From Polynucleobacter sp. MWH-UH2A (lineage in GTDB: Bacteria > Pseudomonadota > Gammaproteobacteria > Burkholderiales > Burkholderiaceae), in assembly GCF_018687195.1 (NCBI RefSeq), contig NZ_CP061321.1, positions 1,426,001 through 1,490,000 of the forward strand: a stretch of DNA of 64,000 bases. Reading direction: 5' to 3'. Position 1 is the stretch's first letter. Every line of letters begins with the position of its first letter. Shown one piece after another: positions 29,161 through 37,343 of this stretch. The notes under the pieces are model-generated. The model did not search any database. It worked only from the letters and a program-made list of their open reading frames with translations, and had not been told where the DNA came from. A program made the translations under genes and the position numbers.

Positions 29161-30288
29161 TCAAGGCGAAATATAGCGTTGTAAATCGTTAAACAAGGCC
29201 AAAAGCGAAAGGGAAATCAGCAATAAAAAGCCCACTTTCTGGAGCTGCTCTTGCATCGAAACCGAAATCCGCTTTCCGGCAACTAACTCCCATGCATCAT
29301 ACAGGAGCTGACCCCCATCTAGCATTGGGAAAGGCAGTAAATTGAGCATCCCAATACTGATGCTAATTAGTGCCAAAAATGCCAAAAAGGGTTGCCAGCC
29401 AACCTGGATGGACTTGCCAGCCATATCCGCAATGCTTAAAGGCCCTCCAAGCTGCTTTAAGGAGGCTTGCCCCGTAAACATTCCCAACATTAGCCTTGCT
29501 GAGACCTTAGTAATTAGCCAAACCCTCTGAGTAGCAAGCCCCAAAGCATCTAAGGGGCCTAGTTTCAGCTCATACCATTCGTTTAAGGGAATTGGCATGG
29601 GCAGAAGGCCAAGGTCTTTCATAGGGTCACTATTCGGCCTCATTCTTGGAAGGTCATCAGCCTTAAAAGACTTAATCAGGCGCCTACCCTCGGAATCCTC
29701 AAGTTCTAGAGCAAATCCAGACTCACCGGTCAAGGCATCCATCAAATTCCAGCGCAGAGCATTCCAACTCAGAACAACATCAAACTTCTCGGAAATTGGG
29801 GTCGCATCTTCTTTCAAGTTTTGCCAACCTAAAACTCGATCCCCCTGAGAGATGCCTAGTTGAGAGGCGAGCGAATGTTCAGGGGGGCTTTGCAATACTG
29901 CTGGCATCTGGGGAACGCCAGAGACATAAATCACAGAAAAAAGAACTACTGCTAAAAAGAAATTGGCGAATGGTCCTGCAGCCACAATGAGAGAACGTTG
30001 CCAAAGAGGCTTATGATCAAACGTGCAATGGCGATCCTCAGGACGAATGACTTGGTTTCGATCGCGCCCATCCAAGAGCTTTACATAGCCACCCAGAGGA
30101 ATTGAAGCCAAAACCCATTCTGTTTGATTTTCAGCGCGATAGGTAAACAATGGTTTGCCGAAGCCGATAGCAAATCGCAACACTCGAACGCCACAGGCTC
30201 GTGCCGCTAAAAAATGGCCAAACTCGTGGAAGCTTACTAAGACCCCCAAGGTCAACAAAAACGCTCCAAGAGTAATTAACGCCTGCAT
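29161..30288 (-). CDS. rseP: RIP site-2 protease RseP, apparently with a single PDZ domain
   Basis: An integral-membrane zinc metalloprotease that cleaves anti-sigma factor RseA in the sigma-E envelope stress path and clears signal peptides. The zinc motif HEFGH is at residues 21-25 in the first membrane segment. The second active-site motif LDGG is at about residue 323-326. The product is 375 residues, clearly shorter than the about 450 residues of E. coli RseP. Only one PDZ-like region (about 125-215, ending near SFKAD) is visible before IPLNEWYELKLGP. It is flanked by dxr and bamA. Confidence 0.93.
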   Translation of the reverse strand: MQALITLGAFLLTLGVLVSFHEFGHFLAARACGVRVLRFAIGFGKPLFTYRAENQTEWVLASIPLGGYVKLLDGRDRNQVIRPEDRHCTFDHKPLWQRSLIVAAGPFANFFLAVVLFSVIYVSGVPQMPAVLQSPPEHSLASQLGISQGDRVLGWQNLKEDATPISEKFDVVLSWNALRWNLMDALTGESGFALELEDSEGRRLIKSFKADDLPRMRPNSDPMKDLGLLPMPIPLNEWYELKLGPLDALGLATQRVWLITKVSARLMLGMFTGQASLKQLGGPLSIADMAGKSIQVGWQPFLAFLALISISIGMLNLLPFPMLDGGQLLYDAWELVAGKRISVSMQEQLQKVGFLLLISLSLLALFNDLQRYISP

Positions 30289-30312
30289 GAAATCATCACC
30301 TTAAAACATTTT

Positions 30313-31500
30313 TTACAGAGCTTTAATGAAATCCTGCGCTACCTTTCTGGCCTGCGCATCAATCTGCAAAATGCTATCTAGGGAATCCGCTTTACCTGTT
30401 GCGATTGCATTTAATGTTTTTTCTACGACTACAGGAATTTGCAAATACGGCAATCCCTTATCCAAGAAAGCTGCCACCGCAACTTCATTGGCTGCATTTA
30501 AAACGGCTGGAGCAGCGCCTCCAGACTGCGCTGCGGTAAATGCTAATGACAAACAGGGAAAGCGAGATAAGTCGGGCTCAGAGAAGCTGAGGTTAGCCAA
30601 CTGAGTCAAGCTCAAGGGCTTCACTCCTGCAGCCACCCTTTCTGGCCACGCTAAACCATAGGCAATGGGTGTGCGCATATCTGGTTGACCTAACTGCGCC
30701 AATACAGAGCCATCACGATAACGAACCATCGAATGCACTACGCTTTGCGGATGAATCAGAACTTTAATTTTTTCCAGCGGCAGACCGAACAACCAAAATG
30801 CCTCAATTACCTCCAGGCCTTTATTCATCATCGTTGCCGAATCTACAGAAATCTTTCTACCCATAACCCAATTTGGGTGAGCACAAGCTTGCTCAGGCGT
30901 GATGCTGGCGAGCTGATCCAGTGGTGTATTGCGGAATGGTCCACCAGATGCAGTCAGCCACAATTCCTCAACGCCTAAATGCGCATTTTGCGAAGAAGAA
31001 TCTTTTGTGAAATTATTGGGTAAGCATTGAAAAATGGCATTGTGCTCACTATCAATCGGCAATAACTCACCACCTCCAGCATTCATCGCTTGCATGAATA
31101 AATTACCAGACATTACTAACGCTTCTTTGTTGGCCAGCAAAACTCGCTTACCTGCCTTAGCCGCTGCCAGGGCAGGTACCAACCCTGCAGCCCCAACAAT
31201 GGCTGCCATGACGGTATCGCAATCAGAATCAGTAACAGCCGTCACTAGTGATGACGGTCCATACATCACCTGAGTTGAAATATTGTTTTGCTGCAATAGC
31301 CCTTCAAGACGCGCAGCATCAGCAGCCTCAGACACCACCGCAATTGCGGGCTTAAACTCAATACATTGTTCCGCTAATCGATCGACCTGCTTACCTGCGG
31401 TAAGGGCTACCACCTCAAAGCGATCTGGATGCGCACGAATAACATCTAATGTGTTAACACCAATGGATCCAGTAGAGCCTAATATGGCAATACGTCTCAT
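30313..31500 (-). CDS. dxr: 1-deoxy-D-xylulose 5-phosphate reductoisomerase
   Basis: The ATG at 31500 is used (a GTG precedes it directly). The 395-residue product rearranges and reduces DXP to MEP, the second step of the non-mevalonate isoprenoid pathway. The NADPH-binding motif GSTGSIG is near the N-terminus; the acidic metal site ALLPIDSEHNA (about residue 150) and the flexible catalytic loop TASGGPF (about 186) are intact. Start shares a base with the cdsA stop (TGATG). The gene order uppS-cdsA-dxr-rseP supports polyprenyl supply to envelope synthesis. Confidence 0.97.
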   Translation of the reverse strand: MRRIAILGSTGSIGVNTLDVIRAHPDRFEVVALTAGKQVDRLAEQCIEFKPAIAVVSEAADAARLEGLLQQNNISTQVMYGPSSLVTAVTDSDCDTVMAAIVGAAGLVPALAAAKAGKRVLLANKEALVMSGNLFMQAMNAGGGELLPIDSEHNAIFQCLPNNFTKDSSSQNAHLGVEELWLTASGGPFRNTPLDQLASITPEQACAHPNWVMGRKISVDSATMMNKGLEVIEAFWLFGLPLEKIKVLIHPQSVVHSMVRYRDGSVLAQLGQPDMRTPIAYGLAWPERVAAGVKPLSLTQLANLSFSEPDLSRFPCLSLAFTAAQSGGAAPAVLNAANEVAVAAFLDKGLPYLQIPVVVEKTLNAIATGKADSLDSILQIDAQARKVAQDFIKAL

Positions 31501-32327
31501 CACACAAGACCTGCAAGAAGCGCCGCTATAGGCATGGTCGGAATTAACGCATCTACACGATCCAGCACACCACCGTGACCTGGCAATAACTGACTGCTAT
31601 CTTTAACACCCGCTAGACGCTTTAACTGAGATTCAAAGAGGTCGCCAAAAATACTGAAGGCTGTTAACAGAGTCACCATCACGAACATGGGAACCCATCC
31701 GAAACGAATAGCCCAAGCGCCAAATATAGTGGACTCAAATGGTAAGAAGAACACGCATGCCAATGCATAGGCATAACAGAGAATAAGACCGCCTACAGCA
31801 CCCTCAACTGATTTTCCTGGGCTGATTTGCACGGCAAGCTTGCGCTTACCAAAAGCTTTGCCGACAAAATAAGCGCCAATATCCGCGACCCAAACTAGTG
31901 CCATTGTGGATAGCAGGAAAACTAGACCTAACTCCCGCAAAAATACAATTGCAAACCAGGTCGCTGGTAGCAGTATGAGACCAAGTACCACATAAAAAGG
32001 GCGTAACATTTGCAAAGAGAGATTCATCCCTCTTGCAAGAATGAAGGGCGCAACAAAAAACCAAAAGATAACTGCTAACAACAATAAGGAGAACTGCCAT
32101 GCTACATTTTGCAAGCCCAGCAAAATAAAGATGATGGCCAAACAAAAGGCCGCATAAAGCCAAGCTGCACGTTGCGCCTCAGGCGCCAACAGACGACTCC
32201 ACTCCCAAGCGCCAGCCAACACTGCAACAAGAAAAAAGGCGCCGATGTATACCGCAGGCAGGAAAAATAAAATAGGCAACAATACCGCCAATAAAACTAG
32301 AGCGGTGATAACGCGAGTTTTCAGCAT
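31500..32327 (-). CDS. cdsA: Phosphatidate cytidylyltransferase
   Basis: A 275-residue polytopic membrane protein making CDP-diacylglycerol from CTP and phosphatidate. About eight hydrophobic segments are seen. The family signature near the C-terminus is S-x-x-G-D-x-x-E-S-x-x-K-R-x-x-x-x-K-D: FSIFGDLFESQLKRLAGVKD at about residue 221. The end (LPGHGGVLDRVDALIP) is the other CdsA hallmark. Confidence 0.96.
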   Translation of the reverse strand: MLKTRVITALVLLAVLLPILFFLPAVYIGAFFLVAVLAGAWEWSRLLAPEAQRAAWLYAAFCLAIIFILLGLQNVAWQFSLLLLAVIFWFFVAPFILARGMNLSLQMLRPFYVVLGLILLPATWFAIVFLRELGLVFLLSTMALVWVADIGAYFVGKAFGKRKLAVQISPGKSVEGAVGGLILCYAYALACVFFLPFESTIFGAWAIRFGWVPMFVMVTLLTAFSIFGDLFESQLKRLAGVKDSSQLLPGHGGVLDRVDALIPTMPIAALLAGLV

Positions 32328-32345
32328 GAAAAGTGGATTCTAAGA

Positions 32346-33119
32346 TTAGACGGCATCACTCATCGCTTGCGAAGCAAGCTGAGCGCTAGTTCTGCCAAAA
32401 CGCCGTTCGCGCTGACTAAACCAAGCAAACGCTTTGTGCAATTCAGCCTCATCAAAATCAGGCCAAAGCACATCCGTAAAATACAACTCTGTGTAAGCTA
32501 GTTGCCAAAGTAAAAAGTTGCTCACGCGTTGCTCGCCACCGGTGCGTATAAACAAATCAGGCTCAGGCGCATAAGCCATGGAAAGATGGGGTTGCAAGAG
32601 TTCTTCGCTAACATCTTCAGGCTTGAGACCTGGGTTAGCAGCGATACATCGACGCATCGCCTGCAATATATCCCAACGACCGCCGTAATTTGCGGCAATG
32701 GTAAAAGTTAACGCCTTGCAGCCAGCAGTCTTTGCTTCAGAAAACTCGACCATCTCCTGGATCGCATTATCAAAGCGACTTAAATCCCCAATGAGTCTTA
32801 GGCAAATATCATTTTCTGCAAGACGGGAGACTTCGCCTTTAAGGGATTTTAGAAAGAGCTTCATTAAAAAGCCCACCTCTTCCGGTGGGCGACGCCAGTT
32901 TTCTGAACTGAAAGCAAATACTGTTAAATACTCAACACCAATACGACGGCATTCCTGAACAATCTTTCGAACGGCACCCAATCCTTCAGAGTGCCCAGCC
33001 ACTCTGGGCATCATGCGCTTGCTAGCCCAACGCCCATTACCATCCATAATGATCGCCACGTGGCGAGGAATGGAGCTGACTTCTGGTATCGCTTGCGTTG
33101 AACTGAGGTGTTGAGTCAT
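32346..33119 (-). CDS. uppS: Undecaprenyl diphosphate synthase
   Basis: A 257-residue cis-prenyltransferase that makes the C55 lipid carrier for peptidoglycan and LPS O-antigen. The catalytic Asp26 sits in [10 protein letters not shown]. Other conserved blocks are [11 protein letters not shown] (about 72-82), [12 protein letters not shown] and the C-terminal [19 protein letters not shown] with the pyrophosphate-binding arginines. It lies 18 bases before cdsA and 21 bases after frr. Confidence 0.97.
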   Translation of the reverse strand: MTQHLSSTQAIPEVSSIPRHVAIIMDGNGRWASKRMMPRVAGHSEGLGAVRKIVQECRRIGVEYLTVFAFSSENWRRPPEEVGFLMKLFLKSLKGEVSRLAENDICLRLIGDLSRFDNAIQEMVEFSEAKTAGCKALTFTIAANYGGRWDILQAMRRCIAANPGLKPEDVSEELLQPHLSMAYAPEPDLFIRTGGEQRVSNFLLWQLAYTELYFTDVLWPDFDEAELHKAFAWFSQRERRFGRTSAQLASQAMSDAV

Positions 33120-33140
33120 AAAAAGTGAAACTCAATACGG

Positions 33141-33701
33141 CTAAACCGTCATGATCTCTTTTTCTTTTTCAGAGATGATTTTGTCTATTTCAACAACAGC
33201 TTTGTCTGTCATCTTCTGAATTTCGTCAGTAGCGCGACGCTCTTCATCCTCGGAAATTTCTTTATCCTTAGTTAAGCGCTTTAAGTGCTCATTGGCATCG
33301 CGACGTAAGTTACGCACAGCAATTTTGGCGTCTTCGCCTTCACCCTTCACTACTTTAGTGAGCTCACGACGACGCTCTTCTGTTAAAGCTGGCATGGGTA
33401 CACGAATCACTGTGCCTTGCGAGGCAGGATTCAATCCCAAATCAGAATCACGAATAGCCTTTTCCACAACAGCAACCATGGTCTTCTCAAACGGCTGCAC
33501 ATTAATCGTACGGGCATCCGCTAAACCCAAGCTCGCCACCTGACTCAATGGGGTTGGGTTGCCGTAGTACTCCACTTGAATGTGCTCCAAAATGCCTGGA
33601 TTGGCGCGCCCCGAACGAATCTTTGCAAGACTTGTCTTCAAAGATTCAAGGGACTTTTGCATCTTCTGATCGGTATTGGTTTTAATTTCTACTGCAGACA
33701 T
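33141..33701 (-). CDS. frr: Ribosome recycling factor
   Basis: A 186-residue tRNA-mimic that, with EF-G, splits post-termination ribosomes. Family features: [16 protein letters not shown] (about residues 23-38), [12 protein letters not shown], and the C-terminal helix region of charged residues ([16 protein letters not shown]). Length matches the standard 185. It follows pyrH by 11 bases. Confidence 0.97.
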   Translation of the reverse strand: MSAVEIKTNTDQKMQKSLESLKTSLAKIRSGRANPGILEHIQVEYYGNPTPLSQVASLGLADARTINVQPFEKTMVAVVEKAIRDSDLGLNPASQGTVIRVPMPALTEERRRELTKVVKGEGEDAKIAVRNLRRDANEHLKRLTKDKEISEDEERRATDEIQKMTDKAVVEIDKIISEKEKEIMTV

Positions 33702-33712
33702 CTGGCCTCCTA

Positions 33713-34423
33713 TTAAACGTGCACCAAAGTACCTTCAGGCTCACCTTGCACTACACGCATTAGCGCACCTGGCTTGAGTATTGAAAATACTTTGATTGGT
33801 AATTTTCTGTCACGGCACAATGCAAATGCAGTGGCATCCATAACTTGTAAGTTTTTAATTAATGCTTCATCAAAGGTGATGGTTTTATATAGCGTTGCCG
33901 ATGGATCCTTCACTGGATCAGCACTGTAGATACCATCCACCTTAGTTGCTTTCAGCATCACTTCCACACCCATCTCGGCGCCACGCAAAGCAGCGGCGGT
34001 ATCGGTTGTAAAGAATGGATTGCCAGTTCCTGCGGCAAAAATAACAACCTTACCCTCACCCATTGCTCGAATCGCACGTGGACGAATGTACGGCTCAACT
34101 ACCTGATCCATTCTTAATGCAGATTGAACACGGGCCTCAACGCCTTTTTGGCGTAATGCATCTTGTAAAGCAAGTGAATTCATCATAGTTGCCAACATAC
34201 CCATGTAATCGGCTGTTGCGCGATCCATGCCGGCAGCACCACCCGCAACACCGCGGAAAATATTTCCTCCGCCGATCACAATCGCTAATTCAACCCCACT
34301 GTTCACTACTTGAGCAATTTCAGAAACCATGGCATCAATGGTGACCGGGTTGATGCCAAAAGCATCATCCCCCATCAGGGCTTCACCAGATAATTTGAGG
34401 AGGACGCGTTTGTAGCCTGGCAT
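33713..34423 (-). CDS. pyrH: UMP kinase
   Basis: A 236-residue amino-acid-kinase-fold enzyme that phosphorylates UMP to UDP. The N-terminal [14 protein letters not shown] and [10 protein letters not shown] (about residue 49) bind substrates. [14 protein letters not shown] segment and the C-terminal [15 protein letters not shown] complete the family picture. It heads the second part of the superoperon; the 177 bases upstream to tsf contain the tsf terminator and a -10 box, so pyrH probably has its own promoter. Confidence 0.97.
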   Translation of the reverse strand: MPGYKRVLLKLSGEALMGDDAFGINPVTIDAMVSEIAQVVNSGVELAIVIGGGNIFRGVAGGAAGMDRATADYMGMLATMMNSLALQDALRQKGVEARVQSALRMDQVVEPYIRPRAIRAMGEGKVVIFAAGTGNPFFTTDTAAALRGAEMGVEVMLKATKVDGIYSADPVKDPSATLYKTITFDEALIKNLQVMDATAFALCRDRKLPIKVFSILKPGALMRVVQGEPEGTLVHV

Positions 34424-34500
34424 ATGTATTTTCCGTAATTTGCCAAGTAATTTTCATACTTAGCTTATTGATCTTTAAGCACTTTTGATTACTGACCTGA

Positions 34501-34506
34501 ATTATA
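34501..34506 (-). promoter_or_regulatory. Candidate -10 box of the pyrH promoter
   Basis: The minus strand reads TATAAT, 78 bases upstream of the pyrH ATG and just downstream of the tsf terminator. The region 17 bases upstream offers only a poor -35. Position after a terminator makes a promoter here likely. Confidence 0.45.
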
Positions 34507-34524
34507 AATGGCTTAGGGACAAGC

Positions 34525-34560
34525 AAAGAAAAGGGCACAGAAACTAAGGTTTCTGTGCCC
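34525..34560 (-). terminator. Strong rho-independent terminator of rpsB-tsf
   Basis: A perfect 12-bp stem (34533-34544 with 34549-34560) and a 4-base loop. On the minus strand the stem is followed at once by TTTTCTTT (34532-34525). It lies 40 bases past the tsf stop and separates rpsB-tsf from pyrH. Confidence 0.92.
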
Positions 34561-34600
34561 ATGAGGCTAGACCAATCGGGGCAAGCCCGAAAAGGACTAA

Positions 34601-35485
34601 TTAGGCAGTCGCTTTAGAGGCGGCAGCCACTTGGGCAGCCACTTCAGCAGCAAAATCGTCTTGACGCTTCTCAATGCCCTCACCCACAACAAACATCGTG
34701 AATCCCTTCACGCTGGTATTGGCAGCTTTCAGCATTTGCTCAACGGTTTGCTTATCGTTTTTAACGAAAGTTTGATTCAAGAGAGATACCTCTTTGAGGT
34801 ACTTCTGAATAGAACCCTCTACCATCTTCTCAACGATTTCTGGTGGTTTGCCAGATTCAGCAGCCTTTTGAACAGCAACGCTACGCTCAATTGCGATGGA
34901 CTCAGCTGGAACATCTGCAGTAGACAAAGCCACTGGCTTCATTGCAGCAATGTGCATTGCTACGTCCTTTGCAGCAACTTCATCACCATCAAACTCAACC
35001 ATCACGCCGATACGAGTGCCGTGGAGATAAGAAACCAACTTATTGCCACCAGCAAAACGCTTGAAGCGACGTGGCATGATGTTCTCACCAATCTTACCGA
35101 TCAAGGCGCTACGCACTTCGTCAACAGTAGAGCCATTCAAAGGCAATGCCAATAAAGCAGCAACGTCAGCAGGATTCTTTTCAGCTACCAACTTTACGCA
35201 GTCGTTTGCAAAAGCCAAGAAATCATCATTCTTTGAAACGAAGTCGGTTTCGCAATTCACTTCCAACAAAGCACCAGTAGTGCCATTGATAGATGAAGCA
35301 ACGATACCTTCAGCAGTTACACGAGATGCAGCTTTACCAGCTTTGCTACCAAGCTTTACACGCAGAATTTCTTCTGCACGAGCCATATCACCATCAGCTT
35401 CAGTCAAAGCCTTTTTGCACTCCATCATCGGAGCATCAGTTTTGGCGCGGAGCTCGCCAACCATTGCAGCGGTAATAGCGGCCAT
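34601..35485 (-). CDS. tsf: Translation elongation factor Ts
   Basis: A 294-residue guanine nucleotide exchange factor for EF-Tu. The N-terminal UBA-like domain ([22 protein letters not shown]) is followed by the TDFVSKND motif (about residue 80-87) that inserts between EF-Tu domains, then two subdomains. The start codon shares one base with the rpsB stop (TAATG at 35485), an unusually tight junction for this pair. A strong terminator follows. Confidence 0.97.
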   Translation of the reverse strand: MAAITAAMVGELRAKTDAPMMECKKALTEADGDMARAEEILRVKLGSKAGKAASRVTAEGIVASSINGTTGALLEVNCETDFVSKNDDFLAFANDCVKLVAEKNPADVAALLALPLNGSTVDEVRSALIGKIGENIMPRRFKRFAGGNKLVSYLHGTRIGVMVEFDGDEVAAKDVAMHIAAMKPVALSTADVPAESIAIERSVAVQKAAESGKPPEIVEKMVEGSIQKYLKEVSLLNQTFVKNDKQTVEQMLKAANTSVKGFTMFVVGEGIEKRQDDFAAEVAAQVAAASKATA

Positions 35486-36234
35486 TATTCAGCTTTCCCT
35501 TCTTCAACAAACTCTTCTTCGCCTTCTTTAACTGCAGTCAATACTTCCTGAACTGCATTTGCACGGCCTTCCAAGATGGCATCAGCAACGCCACGTGCGT
35601 AAAGAGTTACTGCCTTGCTTGAATCGTCGTTACCAGGAATAACGTAATCAACACCTTCTGGTGAGTGGTTGGTATCAACAACTGCAATTACAGGAATACC
35701 AAGCTTGTTAGCTTCAGTAATCGCAATTTTGTGATAGCCAACGTCCACCACGAAAATCGCATCAGGAACGCCATTCAAATCCTTGATACCACCGAGTGCT
35801 TTTTGCAATTTGTCGAGTTCGCGATCGTTTGTTAAAGCTTCTTTCTTAGAAAGCTTTTCCCAATCGCCAGCTTCTTTAGCAACTTCCATATCCTTCAAAC
35901 GCTTGAGGGAACCTTTAACAGTTTTGAAGTTAGTGAGCGTACCGCCCAACCAACGGCTGTCGATATAAGGCATACCAGCACGAGCAGCTTCTTCAGCAAT
36001 GATCTCGCGTGACTGACGCTTTGTACCAACAAATAAAATCGTGCCACGATTAGCAGCAACTTGTTTTGCAAATTTCAGGGCGTCCTGAAACATTGGAAAT
36101 GTTTTTTCCAAGTTGATGATGTGGATTTTGTTGCGATGACCGAAAATGAATGGGGCCATCTTTGGGGACCAGAAGCGAGTTTGGTGACCGAAATGGCAAC
36201 CAGCTTCCAGCATTTGACGCATTGTTACTGACAT
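35485..36234 (-). CDS. rpsB: 30S ribosomal protein S2
   Basis: A 249-residue S2 protein. Conserved blocks: [44 protein letters not shown] and the end region [25 protein letters not shown]. An acidic tail [18 protein letters not shown] closes the protein. Ribosome binding site AGGAG lies 5 bases before the ATG. Upstream is a leader that can fold (see the rpsB leader entry). Confidence 0.98.
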   Translation of the reverse strand: MSVTMRQMLEAGCHFGHQTRFWSPKMAPFIFGHRNKIHIINLEKTFPMFQDALKFAKQVAANRGTILFVGTKRQSREIIAEEAARAGMPYIDSRWLGGTLTNFKTVKGSLKRLKDMEVAKEAGDWEKLSKKEALTNDRELDKLQKALGGIKDLNGVPDAIFVVDVGYHKIAITEANKLGIPVIAVVDTNHSPEGVDYVIPGNDDSSKAVTLYARGVADAILEGRANAVQEVLTAVKEGEEEFVEEGKAE

Positions 36235-36259
36235 AACTTCTCCTAAGGGTTAGTTCTAA

Positions 36260-36307
36260 AGTTGAGTCCTAGCTGCGCTAAAGAACGCCACCCTGGAAGG
36301 CTCAACT
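36260..36307 (-). promoter_or_regulatory. Foldable rpsB 5' leader, candidate S2 autoregulatory element
   Basis: In the untranslated leader of rpsB, AGTTGAG (36260-36266, plus strand) is complementary to CTCAACT (36301-36307), closing a helix around an internal region rich in G and C. In many proteobacteria S2 represses rpsB and tsf by binding a structured leader. The presence of a long-range helix here fits, but the binding motif itself was not verified. Confidence 0.4.
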
Positions 36308-36342
36308 CGCGATTTCAAGTCCAAAATAGACCTGAGACCAAA

Positions 36343-36348
36343 ATTATA
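36343..36348 (-). promoter_or_regulatory. Candidate -10 box of the rpsB promoter
   Basis: The minus strand reads TATAAT, 109 bases before the rpsB ATG. No good -35 lies 16-18 bases upstream. A start near 36336 would include the whole foldable leader. Confidence 0.45.
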
Positions 36349-36382
36349 GCTTAAATATCAATGATCTAGCTAGTCCAAGACC

Positions 36383-36458
36383 ACCCTGAACCAGGGTCGG
36401 TAGCCGTATTTACCCACTCAAATGCCCTAAAAAAGGGAATATTGCCCGTTTTTTAGGC
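36383..36458. other. Two unexplained hairpins in the rpsB/map divergent region
   Basis: The 268-base gap between rpsB and map holds two inverted repeats beyond the rpsB leader. The first is ACCCTG (36383-36388) with CAGGGT (36392-36397) and a 3-base loop. The second, at 36424-36458, pairs GCCCTAAAAAAGGG with CCCGTTTTTTAGGC, with one bulged base on each arm and a 7-base loop. Neither is placed like a normal terminator of a known gene. Confidence 0.45.
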
Positions 36459-36502
36459 AGCAAGGACCAGAAAAAACCGTCCAAGTCGTTGATAATCAAG
36501 GC

Positions 36503-37339
36503 ATGAATAGTGTATTTACAGCAGAAAAAGACATCCAAGGGATGCGCGAAGCCGGCCGCCTAGCGAGCGAGGTGCTTGATCATGTGGCTCCCCACGTTAA
36601 AGCAGGCGTCACCACTGGTGAACTGGATCGCATTTGCCACGCTTACATGCGTGACGTTCAAAAAACCATCCCCGCCCCGCTCAATTACCAACCCCCAGGT
36701 TACCCACCTTTTCCGGCGTCGATTTGTACGTCTGTAAATGATGTCATCTGCCACGGAATTCCTGGCGACAAAGTTCTGAAGTCAGGGGATGTTGTCAATC
36801 TAGATATCACCGTGATCACTCCCGATGGTTACTACGGGGATACCAGTCGCATGTTCATGGTGGGTGAAGTTTCTGTCATGGCAAAACGACTCACACAAAT
36901 TACGTTTGAATGCATGTGGCTTGGCATCGCACAGGTTAAACCCGGTGCATCACTTGGCGACATTGGTCACGTGATCCAAACGCACGCTGAAAAAGCGGGG
37001 TACTCTGTTGTTCGTGAATACTGTGGCCACGGTATCGGCAAGGTATTTCATCAAGATCCACAAATTCTGCATTACGGCCGTCCTGGTACAGGTGAAAAAT
37101 TACAAGCTGGCATGACATTCACGATCGAACCCATGATCAACGCAGGTCGCCGTGAAATTCGCACAATGCCAGATCAATGGACCGTAAAGACAAAAGATCG
37201 CAGCCTGTCAGCGCAGTGGGAACACACTCTTCTCGTAACTAATAGTGGTGTTGAAGTGCTCACCTGGTCTGAGGGCAGCAACCCTCCGCCAGAATGCGTC
37301 AAAGGTCTTTCATTTAGACCTTCTGCTATCAGCGCTTAA
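36503..37339 (+). CDS. map: Methionine aminopeptidase, type I
   Basis: A 278-residue metalloenzyme that removes the initiator methionine. The metal-ligand motifs are intact: Asp in LDITVITPDGYYGDTS (about residues 98-112), His in GHGIGKVFH (about 177) and Glu in IEPMIN and WEHTLLV. The ATG at 36503 has only AAGG one base before it; a GATAAT hexamer ends 8 bases before the ATG, so a very short leader is possible. The gene is divergent from rpsB, as in E. coli. Confidence 0.96.
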   Translation: MNSVFTAEKDIQGMREAGRLASEVLDHVAPHVKAGVTTGELDRICHAYMRDVQKTIPAPLNYQPPGYPPFPASICTSVNDVICHGIPGDKVLKSGDVVNLDITVITPDGYYGDTSRMFMVGEVSVMAKRLTQITFECMWLGIAQVKPGASLGDIGHVIQTHAEKAGYSVVREYCGHGIGKVFHQDPQILHYGRPGTGEKLQAGMTFTIEPMINAGRREIRTMPDQWTVKTKDRSLSAQWEHTLLVTNSGVEVLTWSEGSNPPPECVKGLSFRPSAISA

Positions 37340-37343
37340 TCAA

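Noticed and set aside
34631..35155. 174-codon open frame antisense to tsf
   Set aside because: Tsf is firmly identified on the other strand; no motif or ribosome binding site supports the antisense frame.
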